The translations under genes and the position numbers were made by a program. Shown one piece after another: positions 27,693 through 36,112 of a stretch of DNA of 64,000 nt. Location: NCBI RefSeq assembly GCF_025961315.1, contig NZ_JAOQNK010000001.1, positions 2,046,001 to 2,110,000 of the forward strand, in the 5' to 3' direction. The notes beneath the pieces are model-generated. The model searched no databases. It was not told the DNA's origin and saw only the letters and a program-made list of their open reading frames with translations. The first letter of the stretch is position 1. Each line of letters starts with the position of its first letter. Source of the DNA: Sphingobacterium kitahiroshimense (lineage in GTDB: Bacteria > Bacteroidota > Bacteroidia > Sphingobacteriales > Sphingobacteriaceae).

Positions 27693-29483
27693 CTAATCTA
27701 ATTTCAGTACAGCCATAAATGCCGATTGCGGTATTTCAACGTTACCTACTTGACGCATTCGTTTTTTACCTTTTTTCTGCTTTTCCAAAAGCTTACGCTT
27801 ACGAGAAATATCACCGCCATAACATTTTGCTGTTACATCTTTACGTAAAGCAGAAATTGTCTCACGGGCAATAATTTTCATTCCAATAGATGCTTGGATA
27901 CGAATTTCAAACTGTTGGCGAGGTAGTAATTCTTTTAATTTTTCACAAATTTTCTTACCAAAGTCATATGCATTACTTCTGTGAATCAGAGATGACAATG
28001 CATCTACAGGTTCATCATTTAAACGGATATCCAAACGGACCAAATCCGATTGACGGTAACCTATCTGTGTATAATCAAAAGAAGCATAGCCCTTGGAAAT
28101 CGTTTTTAACTTATCATAAAAATCAAATACAATTTCACCCATTGGCATCTCAAATACCAATTCAACACGGTCTGAAGTTAAATATGACTGATTAATGATT
28201 GCACCACGTTTTTGGATACATAAAGACATAATCGGTCCTACGAAATCAGATTTAGTAATGATATTTGCTTTAATATAAGGTTCCTCAATAGCATCTAATT
28301 TACTCGGATCTGGTAAATCGGATGGGTTATGAACCTGAACTTCTTCATTATCTTTTGTTAAATACGCTTTGTAAGATACGTTGGGAACAGTTGTGATAAC
28401 AGTCATATCAAACTCACGCTCAAGACGCTCTTGGATAATCTCCATATGAAGCATTCCTAAGAATCCACAACGGAATCCAAAACCTAGCGCTGCTGAAGAC
28501 TCTGGTTCAAACACTAAAGATGCGTCATTCAATTGCAAACGGTGCATAGATTCACGTAACTCTTCGTAATCTTCTGTATCAACAGGATATATTCCGGCAA
28601 AAACCATTGGTTTTACTTCTTCAAATCCTTGAATAGCACCATCACAAGGTCTTTCCTTATGAGTGATCGTATCGCCAACTTTTACTTCACGTGCTTCCTT
28701 AATCCCGGAGATGATGTATCCAACATCACCTGTTCTAACGACATCTTTAGCAACTTGATTTAATTTCAAAGTTCCGATCTCATCCGCAGAATATTCCTTT
28801 CCTGTAGCAACAAATTTCACTTTATCACCTTTACGGATCTCACCATTTTCAACTTTGAAATAGGCCATGATACCACGGAAAGAGTTATAAACTGAATCGA
28901 AAATCAAAGCCTGTAAAGGAGCTGTTGGATCACCTAGTGGTGCAGGAACCCGCGCTACAATGGCTCTTAAGATATCAGGGATACCAAGACCTGTTTTACC
29001 AGATGCTGGAATAATATCTTCACGGTTACCACCAATTAAATCAATGATCTGGTCTTTCACTTCCTCTGGCATAGCACCAGGAAGATCCATCTTATTTAAA
29101 ATTGGAATAATCTCTAAATCATGTTCTAATGCTAAATAAAGATTCGAGATTGTTTGTGCTTGTATACCTTGAGAAGCATCTACAATTAACAAGGCTCCTT
29201 CACAGGCAGCAATGGAACGTGATACTTCATAAGAAAAATCGACGTGTCCAGGAGTATCAATTAAATTTAAAATATACTCTTGACCGTCTTGTATATAGTT
29301 CATCTGGATCGCGTGACTCTTTATGGTAATACCACGTTCACGTTCCAAATCCATATTATCTAGTAATTGTGCCTGCGCTTCACGTTGTGTAATGGTGTTA
29401 GTGTACTCCAATAATCGATCGGCTAATGTACTTTTACCGTGATCAATGTGTGCGATGATACAGAAATTACGTATGTGCTTCAT
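27693..29483 (-). CDS. lepA: elongation factor 4 (LepA)
   Basis: Ribosome-associated GTPase that affects translocation and 30S assembly. The G1 motif is AHIDHGKS, the switch region RGITIKS, G3 DTPGH and G4 NKMD, followed by EF-G-like domains and the LepA-specific C-terminal domain ([21 protein letters not shown] cluster, here cited only by its key KCYGGD). The 596-aa length is standard. A -7 box lies close upstream. folD follows. Confidence 0.98.
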   Translation of the reverse strand: MKHIRNFCIIAHIDHGKSTLADRLLEYTNTITQREAQAQLLDNMDLERERGITIKSHAIQMNYIQDGQEYILNLIDTPGHVDFSYEVSRSIAACEGALLIVDASQGIQAQTISNLYLALEHDLEIIPILNKMDLPGAMPEEVKDQIIDLIGGNREDIIPASGKTGLGIPDILRAIVARVPAPLGDPTAPLQALIFDSVYNSFRGIMAYFKVENGEIRKGDKVKFVATGKEYSADEIGTLKLNQVAKDVVRTGDVGYIISGIKEAREVKVGDTITHKERPCDGAIQGFEEVKPMVFAGIYPVDTEDYEELRESMHRLQLNDASLVFEPESSAALGFGFRCGFLGMLHMEIIQERLEREFDMTVITTVPNVSYKAYLTKDNEEVQVHNPSDLPDPSKLDAIEEPYIKANIITKSDFVGPIMSLCIQKRGAIINQSYLTSDRVELVFEMPMGEIVFDFYDKLKTISKGYASFDYTQIGYRQSDLVRLDIRLNDEPVDALSSLIHRSNAYDFGKKICEKLKELLPRQQFEIRIQASIGMKIIARETISALRKDVTAKCYGGDISRKRKLLEKQKKGKKRMRQVGNVEIPQSAFMAVLKLD

Positions 29484-29513
29484 ATAGGATTTTTAAAAAT
29501 CGTTTCTAAAAAG

Positions 29514-29521
29514 CAAAGATA
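29514..29521 (-). promoter_or_regulatory. Bacteroidota -7 box of lepA
   Basis: On the minus strand TATCTTTG (29521 to 29514) matches TAnnTTTG and lies about 30 nt before the lepA ATG. Confidence 0.5.
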
Positions 29522-29587
29522 CTTTTTTTGACAGACATTTAGGCTAAGCTCTCCCCTATTTATGCACATAATTTCATGATTTATCGA

Positions 29588-30565
29588 TTAAGATAAAAAA
29601 TGTTTTCGATTTGCTGTGACGTTTTCGACTTGCCATTCAATCTCAACTGTAAACTCTTGCGATCTTATCGGACAGTCTTTTACCTGACAGTAGCTGCAAC
29701 ATTCAGGGAGGCATGGATCTGCGTGAATAAAAAACTCGGTTTCAACAGACATTTTGGTATTAACTATTTTATCTAAAATCGAGATTTCATCGTGTACTTT
29801 AATTAAAGAATAATAATTCGGAAGTGTCAAGTGACAATCTACATGCAATTCATTGCCATATCGTTGGACACGCAGATTGTGTATATCAATCCAATCTGTA
29901 TGACGGTTTTCCTGCAAAACTTGAACGACTTCTTTTACAAGATCTACATCTGACTCATCCATAAGTCCACCCACTGACTGACGTAACAATTTATACCCAT
30001 TATATAAAATAAAAGTGCCCAAGACAAAAGAAATAGCAATATCGATCCACTTTAAGCCTGTTAATTTCATAAGAATAAGACCGACTACTAGGCCTATTGT
30101 ACTATAGGCATCAACTTGTAGATGTTTACCGTCGGCTTCCAATGTAAGAGAACCCAATGCTCGCCCTCTTTTCATGATGTAGAATCCAATTATAAAATTA
30201 ATCAGGGCCGTAACAGAAACTAAACCGATCCCTTCTTCCAAATTTGATAATGTAGATGGGAAAAAGATATTATAAAATCCTTTTACTAATATGATTGATC
30301 CGGCTATAAAAATAAGTCCCCCTTCCAAGAAAACAGAAAAGAATTCAACTTTTCCATGGCCATACGGATGATTGTTATCTTTAGGTTGAGCGGCTAAATA
30401 AATACTATAGAAAGCAAAACTTGAGGCAATGACATTGACAATACTTTCCGCAGCATCGGTGAAAATAGCATTGGAAGCAGTAAGGAAATACGCGACAAAT
30501 TTGATGATCATCAATCCCAGCCCTGTCAAAAGGGATAGCAGAACTAATCTTTTTTGCTTAGACAT
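29588..30565 (-). CDS. cation diffusion facilitator (CDF) metal exporter with Cys-rich tail
   Basis: Inner-membrane Zn2+/Fe2+/Mn2+:H+ antiporter family. There are six hydrophobic segments; the TM2 metal site is in FTDAAESIVNV and the TM5 site reads HLQVDAYST (HxxxD). The signature YGHGKVEFF is present. The cytoplasmic C-terminal domain includes DESDVDLV and HNLRVQRYGNELHVDCHL. After it come residues 285-298, CLPECCSYCQVKDC, with five Cys in 14 positions, an extra soft-metal site not common to the family. The 325-aa length is slightly long for this reason. It is monocistronic. The metal is unknown. Confidence 0.88.
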   Translation of the reverse strand: MSKQKRLVLLSLLTGLGLMIIKFVAYFLTASNAIFTDAAESIVNVIASSFAFYSIYLAAQPKDNNHPYGHGKVEFFSVFLEGGLIFIAGSIILVKGFYNIFFPSTLSNLEEGIGLVSVTALINFIIGFYIMKRGRALGSLTLEADGKHLQVDAYSTIGLVVGLILMKLTGLKWIDIAISFVLGTFILYNGYKLLRQSVGGLMDESDVDLVKEVVQVLQENRHTDWIDIHNLRVQRYGNELHVDCHLTLPNYYSLIKVHDEISILDKIVNTKMSVETEFFIHADPCLPECCSYCQVKDCPIRSQEFTVEIEWQVENVTANRKHFLS

Positions 30566-30586
30566 AATATTACTTTATTTTCGCGA

Positions 30587-30594
30587 CAAAGGTA
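30587..30594 (-). promoter_or_regulatory. Bacteroidota -7 box of the CDF gene
   Basis: On the minus strand TACCTTTG (30594 to 30587) matches TAnnTTTG, 21 nt before the ATG at 30565. Confidence 0.5.
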
Positions 30595-30889
30595 GTCATA
30601 TAACGCTACGATTTCCTTTTTAGTTTGAAACTACTAATCTTTTAGCATACTCTTTTACGTTTATACGGACTAACAAATGAAATGGTGATCAATGCTAAGC
30701 AGAATTATCATTATAAAATTTATAGTAAATTTCTGAGATGGTAACATCGGAAATATACGAAATGAAAGATTAGAATAAGTGTTACTCCAAAGCAATCAAA
30801 ATCTTAATAATTTTACATATTTTCAGCAAAAAAGAAGCAATCGTTTGTCTTTTTTCAAGAAATTAAAGTATTATTTGCATTCTAAATAA
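30595..30889. other. divergent intergenic region
   Basis: Nearly 300 bp of AT-rich DNA between the divergent CDF and aminotransferase genes. Apart from the two -7 boxes at its edges I see no ORF, repeat or structured RNA. Confidence 0.35.
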
Positions 30890-30897
30890 TATCTTTG
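30890..30897 (+). promoter_or_regulatory. Bacteroidota -7 box of the aminotransferase gene
   Basis: TATCTTTG matches TAnnTTTG and ends only 7 nt before the ATG, so the 5' leader must be very short or absent. Confidence 0.55.
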
Positions 30898-30904
30898 TCT
30901 TACC

Positions 30905-32110
30905 ATGAGCACACAATCATATTTATCAGATAGGATAAACAATTTATCCGAGTCGGCTACGCTTAAAATGACTAAGCTTGGTCGCGAATTAGCCGCAAAA
31001 GGCGTTAATGTTATCAGCTTAAGTGTTGGCGAACCAGATTTCAATACTCCTGACCACGTTAAAGAAGCTGCTAAGGTAGCTTTAGACGAAAATTGGACAC
31101 GTTACTCGCCAGTTCCGGGATACCCAGAATTACGTCAGGCTATTGTGAATAAATTGAAGATTGAAAATAATCTTGATTATGACATCTCTCAAATCGTAGT
31201 TTCTACAGGTGCAAAACAGTCTTTATCAAATGTTATTTTAACACTTGTTAATCCTGGTGATGAAGTTGTAATACCCACCCCATACTGGGTTTCTTATTCA
31301 GAAATGGTTGTTTTAGCTGAAGGAAAATCGGTTTTTATCAATACTGAAATCGATAATAACTTTAAAATAACTCCTGAGCAACTTGAGGCTGCTATCACGC
31401 CTAAAACTAAATTGTTCATGTTCTCATCACCAAATAACCCTACAGGTACGGTGTATAGTAAAGATGAGTTAGCTGCTTTGGCAAAAGTATTTGAAAAACA
31501 TCCACAGGTATTTATCTTATCAGATGAAATCTATGAACATATCAATTTTGTAGACAAACATGAATCTATCGCTCAATTTGATAGCATTAAAGACCGTGTG
31601 ATTATCATTAACGGTTTCTCCAAAGCATTTGCAATGACCGGATGGAGATTAGGTTATATTGCTTGTAATAAAGAGATCGCTGCCGCAAATGACAAATTAC
31701 AAGGACAAACGACATCGGGAACATGTTCGATATCACAACGTGCAGGAATCGTTGCTTATGAACAAGGATTAGCATCCGTAAATAAAATGAAAGAAGCATT
31801 TGCTCGTCGTCGTCAACTGGTTTATGATCTATTATCCGCAATTCCAGGAGTTAAAACAAACTTACCTGAAGGCGCTTTCTATTTCTTCCCAGAAATCAGT
31901 TCTTTCTTTGGAAAAAAAGATGAGAATGGAAATGTAATCAACAATTCATCTGACTTAGCTCTATACCTATTAAATGTAGGTCATGTCGCAACAGTTGGTG
32001 GTGATTCATTTGGAAATGACAAATACATCCGTCTGTCATATGCTGCATCTGATGAAAGCTTAGTAGAAGCTTTAAGACGTATCAAAGAAGCATTAGGCAA
32101 ATTAGCATAA
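30905..32110 (+). CDS. pyridoxal-phosphate aminotransferase, aspartate aminotransferase type (class I)
   Basis: Fold-type I aminotransferase moving amino groups between amino acids such as aspartate and 2-oxoglutarate. SVGEPDFNTPDHVKEAA is at the N-terminus, the ring-stacking YWVSY region in the middle, SSPNNPTGTVYS and LSDEIYEHI follow (Asp binds the PLP nitrogen), and the Schiff-base Lys is in NGFSKAFAMTGWRLGY (about residue 240). The C-terminal Arg is in KYIRLSYAAS. The 401-aa length is typical of the Ibeta subgroup, which includes aspartate and prephenate aminotransferases, so the exact substrate is open. Its terminator has been split by an insertion sequence. Confidence 0.92.
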   Translation: MSTQSYLSDRINNLSESATLKMTKLGRELAAKGVNVISLSVGEPDFNTPDHVKEAAKVALDENWTRYSPVPGYPELRQAIVNKLKIENNLDYDISQIVVSTGAKQSLSNVILTLVNPGDEVVIPTPYWVSYSEMVVLAEGKSVFINTEIDNNFKITPEQLEAAITPKTKLFMFSSPNNPTGTVYSKDELAALAKVFEKHPQVFILSDEIYEHINFVDKHESIAQFDSIKDRVIIINGFSKAFAMTGWRLGYIACNKEIAAANDKLQGQTTSGTCSISQRAGIVAYEQGLASVNKMKEAFARRRQLVYDLLSAIPGVKTNLPEGAFYFFPEISSFFGKKDENGNVINNSSDLALYLLNVGHVATVGGDSFGNDKYIRLSYAASDESLVEALRRIKEALGKLA

Positions 32111-32128
32111 ACTTTTATAGTCCACATA

Positions 32129-32149
32129 AAAAGAAGAGGCTGTCTTTAA
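32129..32149 (+). terminator. left half of the aminotransferase terminator, disrupted by the IS
   Basis: The arm 32129-32147 pairs perfectly (19 bp) with AA (32148-32149) joined to 33601-33617 once the IS and one TAA copy are removed. The restored sequence is a complete palindrome with A-rich and T-rich ends, 18 nt after the stop codon. The IS entered precisely at its centre. Confidence 0.82.
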
Positions 32150-32174
32150 TGGACTGCCCCCAAAATATTGGACA
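32150..32174 (+). repeat. left terminal inverted repeat of the IS
   Basis: Begins TGGACTGCCCCCAAAA. Matches the right end at 20 of 25 positions, with mismatches at positions 3, 5, 17, 18 and 21. Confidence 0.85.
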
Positions 32175-32181
32175 AATTTAG

Positions 32182-33021
32182 TTAATTAGATTTGTAATAA
32201 TGAGCTCGATATTCTGTCGGGCTCATTCCATTTAAATTTAGTTTTATCCGTTGATTATTGTAATAGGAGATATAATCTTCTATTTCGCTTTTTAACTTCT
32301 CTGTTGATTCGTATTGTTTTAGATAAAACAGTTCTGATTTTAAAATTCCGAAGAAATTTTCAATTACGGCATTATCAAGGCAATTTCCTTTTCTGGACAT
32401 GCTTTGAGTGATTCCGTTTTCTTTGAGCCACTGTTGATATTTAGGCATTTGGTATTGCCAACAACCCTGATCTGAATGTAAAAGCAGTTGTGATGCCCCC
32501 CTTGCTTTGGGCAGTGCCTTTTTGAGCATGTCCATTACCCCTTTAAAGGCCGGCCTGTCAGTAATTTCATAACTTATAACTTCCTGATTGAACAGATCAA
32601 TTATTGGGGAGAGATACAGCTTTTTTTCCTTGACTTTGAACTCAGTAATATCCGTGGCCCATTTTTGCAAAGGCCCCTCAGCCTGGAATTTCCTGTTGAG
32701 GATATTGGGGGCGATCTTGCCCGGTTCACCCCGGTATGACCTGTATTTCTTTATCCTGATCAGACTCTTCAAACCCATTTCCCTCATTAATCTAAGAATG
32801 GTCTTATGATTGATATCCACTCCATCCCGTTTGAGCTGCAGGGTAATGCGGCGATAGCCAAAGCGGCCCTTATGTACATGGTAAACTTTGTTGATTTGCG
32901 CTTTGACCTGTTCGTATTTATCTGCTTGTCCCTCCTTCTTGGAATGATAATAGAAAGTATTTCTTGCCATCTTAACGCAACTCAGCAGGATATCAAGATC
33001 AAATTGATGCCTTAGCTCCAT
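32182..33021 (-). CDS. IS3-family transposase OrfB (DDE integrase)
   Basis: Catalytic half of the transposase. An HTH_21-like region (HKGRFGYRRITLQLKR) is followed by the rve integrase core with Asp124 in WATDITEF, Asp184 in LHSDQGCW and Glu221 in DNAVIENFF, the IS3-type DDE triad. The 279-aa length is usual. Its ATG overlaps the orfA stop by one base (TAATG), so some free OrfB may be made by coupling, but the productive form is probably the OrfAB fusion made by -1 frameshifting at 33063-33069. Confidence 0.93.
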   Translation of the reverse strand: MELRHQFDLDILLSCVKMARNTFYYHSKKEGQADKYEQVKAQINKVYHVHKGRFGYRRITLQLKRDGVDINHKTILRLMREMGLKSLIRIKKYRSYRGEPGKIAPNILNRKFQAEGPLQKWATDITEFKVKEKKLYLSPIIDLFNQEVISYEITDRPAFKGVMDMLKKALPKARGASQLLLHSDQGCWQYQMPKYQQWLKENGITQSMSRKGNCLDNAVIENFFGILKSELFYLKQYESTEKLKSEIEDYISYYNNQRIKLNLNGMSPTEYRAHYYKSN

Positions 33022-33554
33022 TATGGCTTTCGCTTGTTTTCGGCTTGAGCTAAGGCGCTGAGCTTTTTTAGCAGGGCATTTTCTGCACGTAAATACTCAT
33101 TCTCCTGCAAAAGTTCCTCTTCACGCGTGAGCGCTTTATTCGTTTTTCTAACTTTTCGCTTGATCTGCGGATTTGCTTTCTTTGTCATCAGGGGTCTTCC
33201 TTTTGGCCGTGCCTCCAATCCTTCTGGACCGAACTTGTCCAGCCTTTTCTGCCATTCAATGATATGGGCATCCGAGGAAAGGTCAAAGCGTACACGGGCT
33301 TCTTTCAAAGATAAACTTTCTTCTCGGATTGCGGTAAGGACAGAAAGCTTAAAAGAAGCACTAAAGTGTCTTTTCCCTTTCCTGGGAAGTAGCCCCGATT
33401 CCCCCTGATACTTATATATTCTGTACCAGGTCTCAAACAAAGAATACGTAATCCCGAATTCTTCTCCCAAAGACTTTGCAGAACGATAATGCTCATCCAT
33501 TTGTCTAACACAGCTCAACTTAAATTCAAAACTGTGCTTGTTTTTCTTATTCAT
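33021..33554 (-). CDS. IS3-family transposase OrfA (DNA-binding)
   Basis: 177-aa basic protein with two helix-turn-helix units (residues about 5-55, SAKSLGEEFGITYSLFETWY, and 65-115, LSLKEARVRFDLSSDAHIIE) and a C-terminal leucine-zipper-like coiled coil (EELLQENEYLRAENALLKKL) that continues into the frameshift site. It binds the IS ends. Near the end codons 162-164 read CTA AAA AAG. Size and layout match InsJ of IS150. Confidence 0.92.
   Translation of the reverse strand: MNKKNKHSFEFKLSCVRQMDEHYRSAKSLGEEFGITYSLFETWYRIYKYQGESGLLPRKGKRHFSASFKLSVLTAIREESLSLKEARVRFDLSSDAHIIEWQKRLDKFGPEGLEARPKGRPLMTKKANPQIKRKVRKTNKALTREEELLQENEYLRAENALLKKLSALAQAENKRKP
33063..33069 (-). promoter_or_regulatory. programmed -1 frameshift site A AAA AAG
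   Basis: The heptamer lies in the correct zero frame (CTA AAA AAG, OrfA residues 162-164). After a -1 slip the frame reads on through GCT CAG CGC without a stop, into the ATG GAG CTA of orfB, giving an OrfAB fusion. Confidence 0.85.
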
Positions 33555-33572
33555 AAAAATGCCCCCAGAAAG

Positions 33573-33597
33573 TGTCTAACTTTTTGGGGGCACTGCA
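33573..33597 (-). repeat. right terminal inverted repeat of the IS
   Basis: Read on the minus strand it begins TGCAGTGCCCCCAAAA. A second GCCCCC at about 33561 lets this end fold into a hairpin before orfA, which may shield the transposase gene from outside transcription. Confidence 0.82.
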
Positions 33598-33617
33598 TAA
33601 AGACAGCCTCTTCTTTT
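33598..33617 (+). terminator. right half of the aminotransferase terminator
   Basis: The TAA target duplicate followed by AGACAGCCTCTTCTTTT, the 3' arm of the split palindrome. Confidence 0.8.
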
Positions 33618-33689
33618 GTTATATACTCAGATTAGCCCAATTTTCTACGTAACATGGCAAGGGAACGGATATGATTTATCTTGTCGCGG

Positions 33690-33740
33690 TATGCCGTATT
33701 CATAAATCCTTCTGCTAATTTTATTTCGGCATACGGCATA
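33690..33740. repeat. inverted repeat TATGCCGTAT/ATACGGCATA
   Basis: Perfect 10-bp arms (33690-33699 and 33731-33740) around a 31-nt loop, in the gene-poor region. Confidence 0.55.
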
Positions 33741-34040
33741 TCAAAGCTGTCGTATGGGTTTTACGTCAATTCCGAATACAAAATAAGCTCCCCAATATGA
33801 TGTTCAATAAATTCAACTAAAAATCAGACTTTCCCTAAGTGCATCTATTCTGTACGAGAAGCTTTTTTAATTTAAACAAGAGGCTAAATAATATCAGAAT
33901 TTTACTCGCCAGTAAACTAAATTAACTTAATAGTAAAATAATATTTCTCTAAAAGCATGTTACGTAGCAATACCTATAAGCCATGCAGAGTTAATAATAA
34001 GCAATAGCGTAAAATGAACTACCGTAAGAATAAAAACAGA

Positions 34041-34198
34041 CGGCCAAATTTCAATATACATTGGCCAGCGTGATGAATCAATTGGACATGGCGAATTACT
34101 ACACCGCTGCAACGCAAAATGGTTTACCAAAAACGCGAAGACAAACGGCTAAGTTGGTATATACATTGACCAGAGTGATAAATCAATGCGCCATCGCG
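34041..34198. repeat. two diverged 53-bp direct repeats, 105 bp apart
   Basis: 34041-34093 and 34146-34198 align without gaps at 41 of 53 positions and share ATATACATTG. The spacing is a multiple of three. Likely remnants of a repeated intergenic element. Confidence 0.6.
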
Positions 34199-34363
34199 CA
34201 TTGCTATCATACCTTTAAGCAAAATGAATGCGCAACACCACTTGTTACAACTACCAAGCACACAGGAACCTTTACCCTATTGTGGCCACTCCAAATCTCA
34301 AAGCGAAAATTATGGAATGAAAAACATATTAGATTTTCTCAATCTCAAGTCTTGCTACAGACA

Positions 34364-36112
34364 CTAGTTTTTTTTAAAATTATTGGTATCAATACGATTC
34401 AATGTAAAAGAAAAAGTACTTCCTGAACCATATTCACTATCAACAGTTATAGTCCCCCCCTGTGCTTCGATAAACTCTTTACTGATACTTAAACCCAAAC
34501 CTGTACCTTCTTTTTTTGTTCCCGGAATTCGAAAATACCGTTCAAATATTTTATCCTTATACCGATCTTCTATACCTTGTCCAGCATCTTTAATTGCAAA
34601 TTTCACTTTATCCTCACTAGATCCAATAGAGATCCCAATGATAGCATTTTCATAGGAATAACGTACTGCATTTGAAAGTAAGTTGGTCAATACCCAGGCT
34701 GTTTTTTCATTATCAGCGAGCACATCTGGTAGGTTATTTTCCATTTGCAATTGCAATTCTATATGTTTTTGTTCTGCCATCGCTTTTGTTGCCCGTATAG
34801 CATATTCTATGAGTTCGCTCACATTGGTCGGTGCTACATTTAACTGAATGGTCCCACTTTCAACCTGCGTCATATTCAAAAGCTCACCTGTAATTTTCAA
34901 CAACCTCCCGGTATCCTCGCGGATACTTTGAACAAGATTATTTTGATCTTCATTGAGTACACCAATTTGTTTATTTTCTAAAAGTTGTAACCCCATCTTT
35001 ATGGAGGCAATCGGTGTTTTAAGTTCATGCGATATGGTTGCTATAAAATTCGTTTTAGCGAAATCCATTTCTTTAAACTGGGTAATATTACGCAACATGA
35101 TGACCTGTCCTATAAATTGAGAATCTAATTCTCCCGTCGGTACAATATTGATATCGACAATTTCCTTCTCAAAATAACTTTCTTTACCATTTGCATAAAT
35201 CTTAAGAAGAGTAGCTTCTCGTTGTTTCTGATCCTGAAAAATATCTTTGATAAAATCACGTATCAGATCATTTGTCACCGCTACATCCTGTATTTGCTTT
35301 CCAATTAGCTGTTCATTTTGTAAACCAGAAATTTTCAAAGCTTCTTCATTCGCGAATAATACCACCTTCTGTTCATCAATCCCAATTACAGGATCATGCA
35401 TGTTATTAATAAGAGTATCTATTCGTTTTTTCCCTTTTAATATTTTATCCAATTTACTTTCGGCATATTCTTCTAGTTTTTCAGCCATTGTATTAAAAGA
35501 ATTTGCAAGCTCTCCAAATTCATTACGTTTATCATAATGTATTCGTTTTTTATAGTTTTCATTTGCAATCTGCTTAATGCTTTCTGTCAATTCTTTAATA
35601 GGATTTGCAATATTTGATGGCAGGTTAACGATCAGAACAAAAGCAATCAGAAAACACAATGTTCCGGTAATGGAAATGACAGCAATGGCTTTTTCTGCAG
35701 TTACAGAAGCAATATCACTTTTACGTTCTATGGCTTCCATATTGAGACGCATCAATTCAGTAATGTCTTTTCTTATTTTGGAAAGCAGCGTAACATCCGC
35801 TTTATTTTCAGTAAACTGATAGAAATGTTTTTCGACCATCTTTGTAGCCTGCACCTCTCCGATTTCAGTAACATTATGCTTTTGTTTCTCTAGATTTTCC
35901 TTAAAATCATGTAACGCTACTGGATCAACATCATATTCTTCCAATGCCAACAGCATATTGCGGGCATATTGCAAAGTATTATAATTGGCAACGAGAATAT
36001 TATTGGTATCCCTTTTCAACTGATTGACATACCAGCCACTTACCACAACCAATAGTACAATCATCAGAAAAAGTGACCCAACACCAAAAGTTAATTTTGT
36101 CTTTATACGCAT
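34364..36112 (-). CDS. membrane sensor histidine kinase of the Kdp locus (HAMP-PAS-HisKA-HATPase)
   Basis: 582-aa inner-membrane kinase. TM1 is at about 8-29, a periplasmic helical domain of about 110 residues follows, then TM2 at about 143-164, HAMP to about 216, a PAS domain at about 230-345 (NMHDPVIGIDEQKVVLFANE), HisKA with His362 in TISHELKTPIASI, and HATPase with DAGQGIEDRYKDKIFERYF and GTGLGLSISKEFIE. It overlaps the separate KdpD sensor module by one base (TAATG), so the two are translated together and probably form a split KdpD. The likely partner is the sigma-54 response regulator at 44-46 kb, since no OmpR-type KdpE is present. The last gene of the kdp operon. Confidence 0.92.
   Translation of the reverse strand: MRIKTKLTFGVGSLFLMIVLLVVVSGWYVNQLKRDTNNILVANYNTLQYARNMLLALEEYDVDPVALHDFKENLEKQKHNVTEIGEVQATKMVEKHFYQFTENKADVTLLSKIRKDITELMRLNMEAIERKSDIASVTAEKAIAVISITGTLCFLIAFVLIVNLPSNIANPIKELTESIKQIANENYKKRIHYDKRNEFGELANSFNTMAEKLEEYAESKLDKILKGKKRIDTLINNMHDPVIGIDEQKVVLFANEEALKISGLQNEQLIGKQIQDVAVTNDLIRDFIKDIFQDQKQREATLLKIYANGKESYFEKEIVDINIVPTGELDSQFIGQVIMLRNITQFKEMDFAKTNFIATISHELKTPIASIKMGLQLLENKQIGVLNEDQNNLVQSIREDTGRLLKITGELLNMTQVESGTIQLNVAPTNVSELIEYAIRATKAMAEQKHIELQLQMENNLPDVLADNEKTAWVLTNLLSNAVRYSYENAIIGISIGSSEDKVKFAIKDAGQGIEDRYKDKIFERYFRIPGTKKEGTGLGLSISKEFIEAQGGTITVDSEYGSGSTFSFTLNRIDTNNFKKN

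Larger units (their letters stand above)
32150..33597 (-). mobile_element. complete IS3-family insertion sequence (IS150-like)
   Basis: 1448 bp, beginning TG and ending CA. It has imperfect 25-bp terminal inverted repeats (20 of 25 identical, sharing TGCCCCCAAAA) and a 3-bp target duplication TAA (32147-32149 and 33598-33600). It carries orfA and orfB in overlapping frames with a slippery heptamer between them, all on the minus strand. No ORF is broken, so it may be active. The orfA/orfB sizes (177/279 aa) and the double HTH in OrfA resemble E. coli IS150 (InsJ/InsK). Confidence 0.93.
33618..34363. other. gene-poor region between the IS and the Kdp kinase
   Basis: About 750 bp with no convincing gene. 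It holds a 10-bp inverted repeat near 33690-33740 and a diverged direct repeat at 34041-34198. An open frame at 34061-34426 on the plus strand has no family resemblance and is not accepted. On the minus strand the repeats translate into similar short strings (WSMYIPT, WPMYIEI) broken by stops, as in a decayed repeat element. Confidence 0.45.

Noticed and set aside
34061..34426. Plus-strand frame of 121 codons
   Set aside because: Overlaps the diverged repeats and the end of the histidine kinase gene; no family resemblance, no promoter, unusual residue composition.
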